From NCBI GenBank assembly GCA_008711295.1, contig VUYV01000063.1, positions 564,764 to 628,763 on the forward strand: a stretch of DNA of 64,000 nucleotides, given 5' to 3'. Of this stretch, positions 51,905-62,100 are shown piece by piece. The notes under the pieces were generated by a model that worked only from the letters and a program-made list of their open reading frames with translations, was not told where the DNA came from and searched no databases. Within the stretch, counting starts at the first letter, position 1. Each line of letters starts with the position of its first letter. The position numbers and the translations under genes are program-made. The stretch comes from Anarhynchus alexandrinus. Lineage: Eukaryota; Chordata; Aves; Charadriiformes; Charadriidae.

Positions 51905-52215
51905 TTAGTGCACAAGTTGCCCAGATCATTACAGCCAGCATCTAATCTCTGGCCTGACCTAAGCAATAGGATTTTCTTTTCTAATTCTTGCTCATGGCTG
52001 AACTGGAGTAACTGTGGAGAATCCACTACAGTAGTAGGTAAATTGTTCCAGAGATTAATTACCCCTGTTAAAAAGGTACAACTTGTTTCTCATGTATACT
52101 TCATTAGTTTCAGTCTCCAGTCAATGCATCTTACTCTGCCTTTGCCTACTGCATTGAAAAGCTGAGATGTCATCATCAGTTTTTGTTCCCTGGTTAGACA
52201 CTTTCTAACTGCATC
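51905..52215 (-). mobile_element. old CR1-like LINE 3' remnant
   Basis: Phrases such as TTGTTCCAGAGATTAATTAC and CAGTCTCCAGTCAATGCATC match the pattern of ancient sauropsid CR1 3' regions read on the minus strand. No octamer end is left. It lies in a former FANK1 intron. Confidence 0.6.
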
Positions 52216-52385
52216 CCAGCTTTTGTATTTCATGGCTGCCCAAAGCAGAAATCTTTTCAAGGAGTTTTGCTGTAGGTTGGGTGCATTGCAGATTAGACCG
52301 TGCCACGTCATAGCAGTCCTCAGCCTGATCTAACATCCAAAAAGTCTTGATACTAACATGTTGGTTTGTACTATCTAATGTACAT

Positions 52386-52440
52386 CCATATAACATACAT
52401 ACATGTGTTTGTGTGTGTATCTGTGTATATATACATACGT
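52386..52440. repeat. imperfect TG/CATA microsatellite
   Basis: Runs of ACATACATACATG, GTGTGTGT and TATATATACATAC occur side by side. Confidence 0.7.
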
Positions 52441-53100
52441 GGACTAAATAGAAAACGAAGTGTAATTTAAGCCTGAAATAACTTGTTGCACCAACTGTTT
52501 TTCTTAAAGTTTATCTCTGATTAACACTCTGATTTTTAAAGTAGTCTGCATATTATACGCAACAAAAAAGAATAGGTTTCTAATTTGTATTCAGCTGGAA
52601 AGACGTTCAATAAATCAGTAAAGAAACTACTCTATTTGAAAGAAGTTTTCTCTCCCCCTTTGGTAAAGTACAAGAGAATTCTGCTTAAATGAAGCATGCA
52701 ATTTTAATCAATTGTACCCTAAGAAAAGAAGACAAACAGCTGCTGCTTGTTAATTGGTGAATGTCTTCACCAATGGACTCATCATTTATTCACTGCTTTC
52801 AGTGCAGCCTTAAATTCTGTAAATAAAGGTGTTATCACCATGCGATGTGACTGCCTGCACATTTGCAGCTAAGTGGCTCAGATAATACATGAAGAATTTA
52901 TTTCAAAAGACAAATATGTTACCTTCACCCTCACAGATTCATTGTTTTCATCTAACAATCCCATTTCCTGGGAAAGGTCAGATCTCTTGTGTGAAACCAA
53001 GGGAAAAACGTGTTTAATCTCCCCAGCTGAAAGATTAATTTCTGGTTAAAAATTATACCAAACTGCAAAGATTTCCCACTCTGAAAAAGGATTCTCATGT

Positions 53101-53455
53101 AGAACCACAGACTCTTGTGGGTTGGAAGGGACCTCCAGAGGTCGTCTGGTCCAGCCTTCTGCTCAGGTCGGATCTAGCTACAGCAGGTTGCTCAAGGCCT
53201 TGTTCAGTTGAGTTTTGAAGCTTTCCAGGGATGGAGATCCCACAGCTGCTCTGTGCTGCAGTTCCAGTGTTCTACCACGTCATGGTAAAATAGTTTCCTT
53301 ATTTCAAGTCTGAATTTCCCGTAATCCAAGGCGAACGTGCTACCACCCATCCTTCCATTGTGCACCTAGGGGAAGAGTCTCTCCACCTTCTCTGCACCTT
53401 CCATTCCATAGAGGAAGGCAGCCATTGTCTCTTTTCTCCTCTTCTCCATAGGTCT
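53101..53455 (-). mobile_element. CR1 LINE 3' fragment, minus strand
   Basis: Starts AGAACCACAGACTCTTGTGG followed by GTTGGAAGGGACCT, the reverse complement of a CR1 3' end, and continues through the GGTCCAGCCTTCTGCTCAGG segment. The octamer repeat is mutated and no long frame is open, so it is an old copy. Confidence 0.88.
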
Positions 53456-56400
53456 TCATTTAGGTGTATTTATTTTCCACAAGCTCTCTGTTACTTTAAT
53501 TTATAGCTCCTCTTTTGTCCTGCTGACTGTATTTTGTCTTTCTGACTGCTCATTTGCAGGTTTGCAGCAGAGTTGCAAAGTTTTCCAGGGCCGTATAACA
53601 TAGTGAAATATAAGACTTAAATTCAACTTGACAAAAGTTTGAGTGTTTTCTTCTTCTTTCCTTCCTGTTCTTTCATACTGTTTCTCCCTTGTCTTGTTCC
53701 CTTCTGTATCTCCTTTTCTTTTCTTCCTCCTTGCAAGTAATTTTAGCAGCTAAGCACTGTCACTGTGCTCAGCTGTTATGTTCTTATCTTTTGTTTTGCC
53801 CTTGCCTCTAGGTTTGTTCTTCATATTTTGGTTTCGCAACTTGTTTCTTTGAGCCTTCATTGTCCTTGTTTCCCCTCTTCATACACGGAGTGGCTGCTGG
53901 GGACCTCTCTTCATGATTCTGGGACTATTCCAGTGTTATGTATTTACCTGAAAAATATTTGCTTTGGGTTACGTAGCTAATAAACACAAAGAACTACAAA
54001 AATGCAAAATCCAAACATAAGCTCTGTTTTTGTTTTAATAAAAAGAAGTCAAAATTAATTGGCAAACAAAAGGATACAAACACTTCCTTTGATCCTATTT
54101 TGTTTCCTTTAGAAGGTATTTTTAAGACGGACTCTGAAGCCATTTCAAACTCTCCAAAGGCTGTATCTGAAATATTTTGTTGTATCAATGATATCGGATC
54201 TTATCACAACTTTGAATAATACATTACATGAAACATGGCTAACTGAATATTGTGATGTGGATTCTCTTGTTGGAGTACATAAACTGGAAACTAAAAGCTA
54301 CCAGAACATTGTATTATGAAACATGAAGATTAATAATCTGCCATCAGTACCTTAATACTATATGACTAAAATTAATGTGTGTGGCTATTTAAAAAAAAAA
54401 CCCAACTTTATGCTTTATTTTCTATGGAATAACCAATGAATGGAGAACAATTCCGTTAGCTGTTAGTGTAAATGATGTAAAGGCAGTTTTTTATGTTCTT
54501 CAAGGAGGGTAAGAGAATGGTTTGGTCTAAAAGAATAGATTTAGAAGTGTTAAATAGCATTATTATGTTATTTAAATGTTTTAATAATGGTGTTATACAA
54601 TATTCTGTAAATTTACATTATAATTGACATTATAATGTTATAATACGATAAATTACATGCTGTTGTACTTTTAAAATTCAATTATCAATGTATCTTCTTT
54701 TATATTAGGCTTAGCTGTTATAGTTGTTAAGTTTAACTAAAAGTTACTCTGCAAGCATTCACATTGAAGCAAAAAGGGACAGAAGAATGGAAGTGGAAAA
54801 GACAGCTACAGTGTGAATATATTTCCTATGTGATACATAGAGACTATATGACATGTAAATATTGCTGTATGTATCTAGAATGATATCTATATTCAAATAT
54901 ATGATGTATTTTTATGTCACTGCTTTTTCATATCTGGAGATTGTGGTTTATAATGTAGTTTAGAACACAGTTAAAAAATATCTTGTTATTTTTTGTCTTT
55001 GGTTGTCTGATATTTTTCAGATTTTGCTATAGGTGTTGAAGGTGAAAACAATGAAATGCCGGTTCAGACTGTTGGCTGGGGGTTGCCGTTCCCTTAGCCC
55101 ATGCAAAGGATGCAGGTTCTCATCTGCTTAGTTGAAGCCACTTAGTTTGATACCCAGTGGATATGGTTGGAGCTGGTTGAACTTGGACTGAAGCAGATCA
55201 GAGTTTGCTTGCAGACTCTCTGGAGGGGATAGTGGTTTCCAGCCAGAGAATTGGCATCAAGCAGCTGAGGGATAATAGCACACAGCCCCGTAGCTGTGTC
55301 AAGCACGATCGTGCGTCTGTGCCTTCATGTCTGTGTTGTTCAGGAAACTGGGGGGCTTTGATAGTCCGCTTTTGCCTCAGTTCTGAGCACTGAACGTTGC
55401 AGGGCAGAAGCGATGTCTTTTAGGTGGGGTCTAAAGAGGAAACTTTTGCTCTGTGTATTTGCTTTATGTATCACTGATGTTCTCCATGTACTTGGCTCTA
55501 ACCAATAGTGATTTTTTTCCTTTTATTAATCCATTTATGTATTCTTAGATTTGCAAAGAAAGAAATCAAACAAAATCAATATCTTTATTTAAAAATGTCT
55601 GTCCAGAGCTAAACTCTAACAGACTTCCACATAACACGGGAGCACTGACAGATATTCAGCAGGAATCCTGTTCTGTGTCAGACCTCTCCACTTCATTACA
55701 TTTTGTGAGGGAGTTGTGTGAAGAAAACCTATTTCTCCATATTCAAAGGAAAGAATCACTGTACATCACTGTACACTGTGCTGTGTGTCCTACTGATTAC
55801 GTTCCCTTGCATCCCAAAAGTAGTATTATGTTATTTTCACTGAAAATCCAATATGTAGTCAAATGCCAGTTTCTGTTTGTGGTAGGTCAGTTTTTAAGTC
55901 CCTTTTACTGAAGGATTAAAAAGCTGCGGTGCAGTAGCTCAGGTGGGTGAGTTCAGTGTGCTGGATGTGCAGAAGCACAGTTTAAAAGTATAATGCTGAA
56001 GAAAGAGAGATGGAGCTCTGAATTAAATTAATCTGCTTTAGGCACTGGTCTTCATTTGCAGAATTCAGGGAATTTTCTGTAGGCTAGATGGTACCATCCA
56101 AATAATGACATTTTAGGTGTAGTGTTCTGTAGGTGGGTAATTATGTCTTTAATTCATGTTTATGATTCTATAATTTCTAGGCTGTTACCAAACGCCATCT
56201 CCATCCTGTGTGTTAAAGGGCATCTGCTCGGCAGTCCAATGGTTTAAATTACAGAAACTCAGCATAAAGACTTCTTTGGGATTCAGCAGATGTTTCTTAG
56301 TTAAGCTGTGAATCCCTCAAAATCCTGGTGTGCTGATTGCTGCATTGTTTGACACCTATTCAACCCTGATGGTTGGCAATCACAGAACTGACGGTCGTGG

Positions 56401-57995
56401 GGAGGCTGATAGAATTGTTGTTAGCCTCCAGCAACCCTGTGCTTAAAACCTGTGTTCCTTGTGATGATTTTTGTTATCTGTCTTGGCTTTTTCATTCCCG
56501 GGTTCTGATCATCCATAGAAGTTATTTCTCTTAACTGTAGCTTGGTACTCTTTAGTAACTCATACATACATTCTTGCAGTGTTGTCATATTGGCTTATCT
56601 GGAGGGACAGCCACACAACTTCTGTCAGCCTTTCCCTTGGAGCAGCCATGTATTTGTCAACTACTTTCTTCTGATTTTCCCATTAATTTGGTCAACAGTG
56701 CTGGGCAGCTTTATGCTCCACATGTAGCCGTGTACTTCTGCATGGAATTTTGATAAATTGCGCAGGAAGGAGTGGTGTTCTTTGGTTTCTTTCATGAGCC
56801 GCCCATCATTCTTCGGCTGCTTAAAGTGTTTCAAGAATTGGTGGGCTCATTCGCTCGTAAGTAATTTCATACACATATTGTCCCAAAGTTTGTAAGCTTT
56901 CTTCTGCATTCATTGAAGAAGTGGATGTTATGATTTACTGTCTTTGCTTGGAAAAAAAATCATGGTTTGCATGTTGTCATCTCTGTCAAAGTACGTATCT
57001 GTAACCAAGGAGCCAGGGTTTGAAGTGTTTCTGAGCCTACGAAGTATTTAAGGTTTTCTAGCTAAAATCACTGTGCAACTCTACATTCAATGGAGACGGT
57101 GTACTGTAAAACAGGACGGTTACTTTTGCTTGCTGAGATAACGTTTTTAGACTAAATATCAGAGTTGTGAATTGCATTTACTCACTCAGCCGGCTTGTTT
57201 AAGCACGGTACGTGACATGCTTTCAACACTGTCCCATGGGCACCATGTGCACTTCTTTCCAAAAACCCATTTTCTGCAGTGTCAGCTGGACTGTGACCCT
57301 ACGGCTGACTGTTTGAGGATGATGGACAGTGATCACACTTGAATTCTGCTTTTGGCTTAACTGGCTTTATTTACATTTTTACTATATATTTAGTAAATGT
57401 ATTGATATGGCGTAGAATTATTACATCAGTGACAGGGTCAGAGGGTATAATATTGTATTTTGAATCACATTATACATTGCTATATTTGAAATAACAGCCT
57501 TTTAATGTGAATTTAGCCATAGTATAGCTGACACATTTCCATGGTGATTGGTCTGCTTGCTAGTGGGATAAACACATCCTAGTACTTGGAAAAGCACTGT
57601 GATAAATATAAATGATTTTTCATTTAGAAACAAAAGAAATAAACAGGAAACTTGAACTATTGGTAACGAACTTGATTTTGACATGATTGACACAGAAATG
57701 TTATTTGGCCAAGCACTGCGTTGAAGACTCATTAGTTGAGAGTCCTACAGTTTTGTTAATTGTAACCTCTGAGAGATAAATGCAGATAATTAAGCACCAA
57801 TCAGATTTGGGTCTGACTGTAATACACAGAACGGAAAAAAGATATCCATCTCAGGAAAAAAAAAGGTTTTCTACATCAGCACAGTGAGATTTTTGGAATA
57901 GCTATCCAGCTAGCAAGGGAAAAAATTCTCCTTACACTGAGGGCTGTATGTGCTAGATTTTTGAAAGGCATAAAGTAATAAGGTTGCTTGTAATA
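53456..57995. other. former FANK1 intron, nothing recognised
   Basis: AT-rich, with a pyrimidine-rich patch at 53640-53740. No exon of FANK1 or other gene was recognised. The small frames at 55205-55393 and 55675-55911 have no domain. Confidence 0.5.
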
Positions 57996-58050
57996 GCAGG
58001 AGGGTGGACTTGATGACCTGGAAGATCTCTTTAAGTCCCACGTTCTTAAA
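57996..58050 (+). mobile_element. short CR1 3'-end remnant (tentative)
   Basis: GGAGGGTGGACTTGATGACC and the following TCTTTAAGTCCCACGTTCTT resemble the CR1 3' terminal segment. It is too short to be sure. Confidence 0.4.
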
Positions 58051-58288
58051 TTTTAAGATACATGGATATGTATATATATCTACTATATATAAACATACAG
58101 TATCGCATAAGAGGTGCTGTGGAGCCACACTGAGGGACAGGAGAAGAGTCACAGTAGCAGAGGATGTCACCTTAAAATCAACACAGTCGTCTGGTATCTT
58201 CATCATTTAAGAAAATAAGTAAAAAAATAAGCACTGAGAAGATATTTATTTAGCCGGAGTGCTTCAGTATTATACTGTTCTTTAACAG

Positions 58289-58417
58289 TACTTTTATTTC
58301 TGTGGCTGATCAAAAATTATTGTATCTATTTTCATTTTATATTATGGTTTAGGTTTTGAGAACCAGAATGATTTTAAACTAAATGAAGAAGTGGATCATC
58401 TAAGAAGCAGTGGTATG
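58289..58417 (+). pseudogene. FANK1: FANK1 relic segment 3 (ankyrin repeat)
   Basis: After TTTAACAG the frame TFISVADQK matches the conserved TALMVAAQK of an ankyrin repeat. A TAG follows at 58350. The second half (58370-58400) resembles the DVNLKNGSG codons after small deletions. A usable GTGAGT donor remains at 58418. Confidence 0.58.
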
Positions 58418-58596
58418 GTGAGTACAGTTAATGATGTTGAGAGCAGCTGAAGCAGACTATTCAATAAAATGAAAGGATGAGGGTGAAAATGCAAGACAAA
58501 CACTTGTTAGTCTAACATTTTAAATTTCACTGACACCTTCAGTCAGTCTAATCCTATAGATGCTTAAAGTCCACTGATGCCTTAACAACAGACGTG

Positions 58597-58837
58597 AGCT
58601 CAAGCAAGAAAGGTTTCTGGCTGGATATGAGAAAAAGCTCTTCACCATGAGGACTGCCAAGCAGTGGAAGAGATAGTCCAGAGCAGTTGTGCCCCATCTT
58701 CATCCCTAGAAGTTTTCAAGATCGAACTAGATAAATCCCTGAGCGACCTGGTCTGACTTCAGAGCTGACCCTGCTTTGAGCAGGAGTCGGACGAGAGACC
58801 TCCTGGTGTCCCTGCCAGTTTTTATGATCCTATGATT
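58597..58837 (+). mobile_element. old CR1 LINE 3' fragment
   Basis: Resembles the CR1 3' region (GGATATGAGAAAAAGCTCTT, CAAGATCGAACTAGATAAAT) and ends with the degenerate octamers TTATGATCCTATGATT. It sits between two FANK1 relic segments. Confidence 0.82.
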
Positions 58838-59714
58838 AAGGCAGTTCCAGACATTCACTGAAGAAAAGCTGCAGAGTTTAAGATTTTACCTTTTTGTGCT
58901 GGAGATAATGTTTGACTAGAGACCTGATGGAGACATTAAGCAGCTGGTGAAAGCTGTCCAGGGCACACACACTTGACTGTACTGAAGCATGTGAAGAGCT
59001 ATCGGAGACCTGTCTGCTGCCTTTATTTTAGTGGTCAGTGCCACTGACCTCCAGCAACAGGTGGTGTAGAAATGCAGTAGCAAACCTCTGGAGAATAAAA
59101 GCATCTTAAATACCTTTGCCTTTCAAGTATGAAAAGGGCATTTTAAGAATTTACCCAAGGAGAAAGGAACTTATTTTCAGAGCCACAGTTTGTCTCTTTT
59201 GGAAAAGAGGCATAAGTCCAGGTCCTTTAGGTGTCAGTGGTTTCCAGGTGATATTTGGAAATATAAAGGACACGCCCTTGCACCAGAGCAGGATTTGAGA
59301 ATTCAGTATGAAGAAGAATGACATTTGGTGTAAAATGTAGCTGTAATGACATCCCCTTTCTGAACTAATGGATAGTTAAGGCAGTAGCAGAGTCGAGATT
59401 CAAATGTGGATTTCTCAGCGCCTTTTTCTGTTCTCTTATCTGTCCTCTTACCCTCCCCTGAAGTGAGGGGACCCTCCAAGAGGTTTCAGAAAGCTCTTGG
59501 GAGTGCATCAAGCTTTCAAAATATAATTATGGTGTTATTCAAGTATTTTCAGCTCTCTCACATTACAGAGTTAAGCTACCATTGGTACATTTTTACTTTA
59601 TCAGAAATTTACATGGTAGTGAAAACACTTCATTTTTTTTTTTTAACAAGGTTGACGATGTCCTGGTTTTGCAGCAGGTTAATTTCCTTTTCTTCTGTAT
59701 TTTTAATATTACAG

Positions 59715-59880
59715 CCTGATATTAGCTACTTTTGCTGGTCACCTGGATATGGTTGAGTACCTGAGATCATAAGGTGCTTCTTGGGAAGCCAGAGATCTGG
59801 AAGGTCGTACAGCTTTGCACTGGGCTGCCGGCAGAGGACATCGTCATTTTATCGAATGGATGATAGATGATGGCTGTAAT
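59715..59880 (+). pseudogene. FANK1: FANK1 relic segment 4 (best-preserved ankyrin exon)
   Basis: 166 nt between acceptor ATTACAG and donor GTAGGT. 54 of 55 codons are open: LILATFAGHLDMVEYLRS, a TAA at 59770-59772, then [20 protein letters not shown] and [13 protein letters not shown]. Both the ankyrin consensus ([18 protein letters not shown]) and the FANK1-specific GASW.ARDL are kept. This is the strongest evidence for the gene's identity. Confidence 0.88.
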
Positions 59881-60373
59881 GTAGGTATTTTATCTATACG
59901 TTTTGCAGAGAAGACAGCATTGTCCCAAATGTGAAGAGGTTAATCTTTTATACCCATGTTAGTCCCGCACTGATACATTTCTGAATCCTTTGGGCAAAAG
60001 AGTATTGCTGCTTAATGGAAACTTATTGGCCTGAAAGGATGATGACAATGGTGTGGGTTCAGAAAAGTGAAGAACTGTGAAAATGACTGAAAAACGAGGG
60101 AGTGGATAAAACCCTGCTAATATGATAGCAATAAGTGGAATAACCTCCAAGACTTTAGGACAGAGATGCTTTCATTGTAGCGGTTTTGTAATTAGATCTC
60201 TCCTCTTCAGCTGTATTTAATTAATGGGAAAATAAAAGTTCCTTGATAGAGAACAGGGAGTAAGGGAAATTTTCTCATTAGTAGCTGATACAGGATATAA
60301 TAGGGAACATTCCTTGCCTATAATTGTACATTTTTAGTTTTAATAAAAGTATGATATTTTGTTTTATTTGTAG

Positions 60374-60560
60374 GCTTCCGTGAAGCAGGAGATAAGCAGG
60401 TTGCCTGGTTTTGGTTTCACATCGTAGAGAGACACAAATGTGCATTAGCAAGCAAAATTGGACATATTTAGTAATAGCTCAGTAAATATTAGCAAATGGG
60501 TGGTATAATTTAATCAACATGGTTGCAGCTGATAAGGTGTTGAAAAGCTCTGATCAAGAC
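60374..60560 (+). pseudogene. FANK1: FANK1 relic segment 5 (third ankyrin exon)
   Basis: After a long pyrimidine tract and TTTGTAG, a frame containing GDKQVA matches the SGNQRVAS part of FANK1, but it lies one or two bases out of register with the exon start. The frame closes at 60468-60470. Sequence to about 60560 (GGTGG...AATCAACATGG, CTGATAAGG) weakly resembles the codons for VAVLNNHE and LLDKGAD. Confidence 0.48.
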
Positions 60561-61020
60561 GGCTGGGATGCTAAACGAAAAGCTGAAGATTCAGAGATAA
60601 GGATTGATGGATATAATGTTATTCTAATTGAGAATAGTGGAGAACCTAAAGCACTGAGAAATTAAATTGATGACCTGTAAAACAAGCTCAGATTAAGAAA
60701 AAAAATCAGATTGATAGAGGTTTCTGCAGGAGTGCAGACACAGCAAGGGGCAAGAGAAGACTGGGTGTGTGTTGGATAAGCTTAATTTCTGCCTAATGGT
60801 TTTCTTAAAGATAGTCAGGATAATATGTGTTATGTTATAATGGTATAGGTGTCACTCAAAACTTGTATACTGTGTATAATTGTTTATAGAATTGCGGGTG
60901 AGGCTGGGGTTTTTTCCTCCCCTTACAAATCCCCCTTTTTCCCAGAGTCATCTTGTTTGGGAGCTGTGAGTTGTGCTGAGATTCTCTGTCCCTCAGCTCG
61001 CGTCATTCTGTTCCCAACAA
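60561..61020. other. stretch after the last FANK1 relic, nothing recognised
   Basis: No further ankyrin exon or the FANK1 C-terminus was recognised here. It may have decayed or lie beyond the window. Confidence 0.45.
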
Positions 61021-62100
61021 AGAATCATAGAGTTGTCTAGGTTGGAAGGGACCTTTAAGATCATTAAGTCCAACCATCAACCTAACACTGCCAAAACCAT
61101 CACTAAACCATCTCCCTCAGCACCACGTCTACCCGTCTTTTAAATCCCTCCAGGGATGGTGACTCCATCACTCCCCTGGGCAGCCTGGTCCAATGCTTGA
61201 CAACCCTTTCGGTGAAGAACTTTTTCCTAATATCCAATGTAAACCTCCCCTGCTGCAACTTGAGGCCATTTCCTCTTTTCTTATCGCCTGTAATTAGCGA
61301 GAAGAGACTGACCCCCTCTCGCTACACCCTCCTTTCAGGGAGCTGTAGAGAGTGATAAGGTCTCCCCTCAGCCTCCTCTTCTCCAGGCTGAACACCCCCA
61401 GTTCCCTCAGCTGCTCCTCATCAGACGTGTGCTCCAGACCCCTCACCAGCTCCGTTGCCCTTCTCTGGACATGTTCCAACACCTCAGTGTCTTTCTTGTA
61501 GTGAGGGGCCCAAAACTGAACATGGTGCTCAAGGTGGGGCCTCACCAGTGCCGAGTACAGGGGGACAATCACTGCCCCAGTCCTGCTGGCCACACTATTG
61601 CTGATACAGGCCAGGACGCCGTTGGCCTTCTTGGCCACCTGGGCACACTGCTGGCTCATATTCAGCCGGCTGTCCACCAACACCCCCAGGTCCTTTTCTG
61701 CCGGGCAACTTTCCAACCATTCCTCCCCAAGCCTGTAGCGCTGCATGGGGTTGTTATGACCCATGTGCAGGACCCGGCACTTGGCCTTGTTGAACCTCAT
61801 ACCATTGGCCTCAGCCCATTGATCCAACCTGTCCAGATCTCTCTGTAGAGCCTTCCTACTCGCAAGCAGGTTGACACTCCTGCCTAACTTAGTGTCATCT
61901 GCAAACTTACTGAGGGTGCACTCGATCCCCTCATCCAGGTCATTGATAAAGACAGCAAGAGAACCGGCCCCAGTACCGAGCCCTGGGGAACACCACTCGT
62001 GACTGGCTGCCAGCTGGATTTAACTCCATTCGCCACCACTCTCTGGGCACGGCCATCCAGCCAGTTTTTTAACCAGTGAAGAGTATGGTTACTCCCTTCT
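61021..62100 (-). mobile_element. CR1 LINE, minus strand, about 1.1 kb with RT motifs
   Basis: Starts AGAATCATAGAGTTGTCTAG, the CR1 3' end. Upstream on the minus strand it codes for [40 protein letters not shown] and [20 protein letters not shown]. Further 5' it codes for [13 protein letters not shown], a reverse-transcriptase core motif, and [19 protein letters not shown]. The two parts lie in different frames, so the copy is dead. It is 5'-truncated near 62100. Confidence 0.93.

Larger units (their letters stand above)
48874..60560 (+). pseudogene. FANK1: FANK1 relic (fibronectin III and ankyrin repeats), disrupted
   Basis: Five segments in the correct order and strand match the FANK1 protein: a fibronectin III segment (48874-49115), the linker to the first ankyrin repeat (51248-51345), an ankyrin segment (58289-58417), a second (59715-59880) and a third (60374-60560). 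Each shows a plausible AG acceptor, and two keep donors. Stops in frame are at 49020-49022 (TAG), 49065-49067 (TAA), 51299-51301 (TGA), 58350-58352 (TAG) and 59770-59772 (TAA), with frameshifts in at least three segments. By family knowledge FANK1 is a testis-enriched nuclear protein of germ-cell development. Position next to DHX32 agrees with the human gene order. Several independent breaks argue against sequencing error. Recognition is from remembered protein sequence, so the most decayed segments are tentative. Confidence 0.72.

Noticed and set aside
59657..59714. TGTCCTGGTTTT resembling the start of an LTR
   Set aside because: No matching LTR end or duplication follows, and the sequence leads directly into the pyrimidine tract and acceptor of a FANK1 relic exon.
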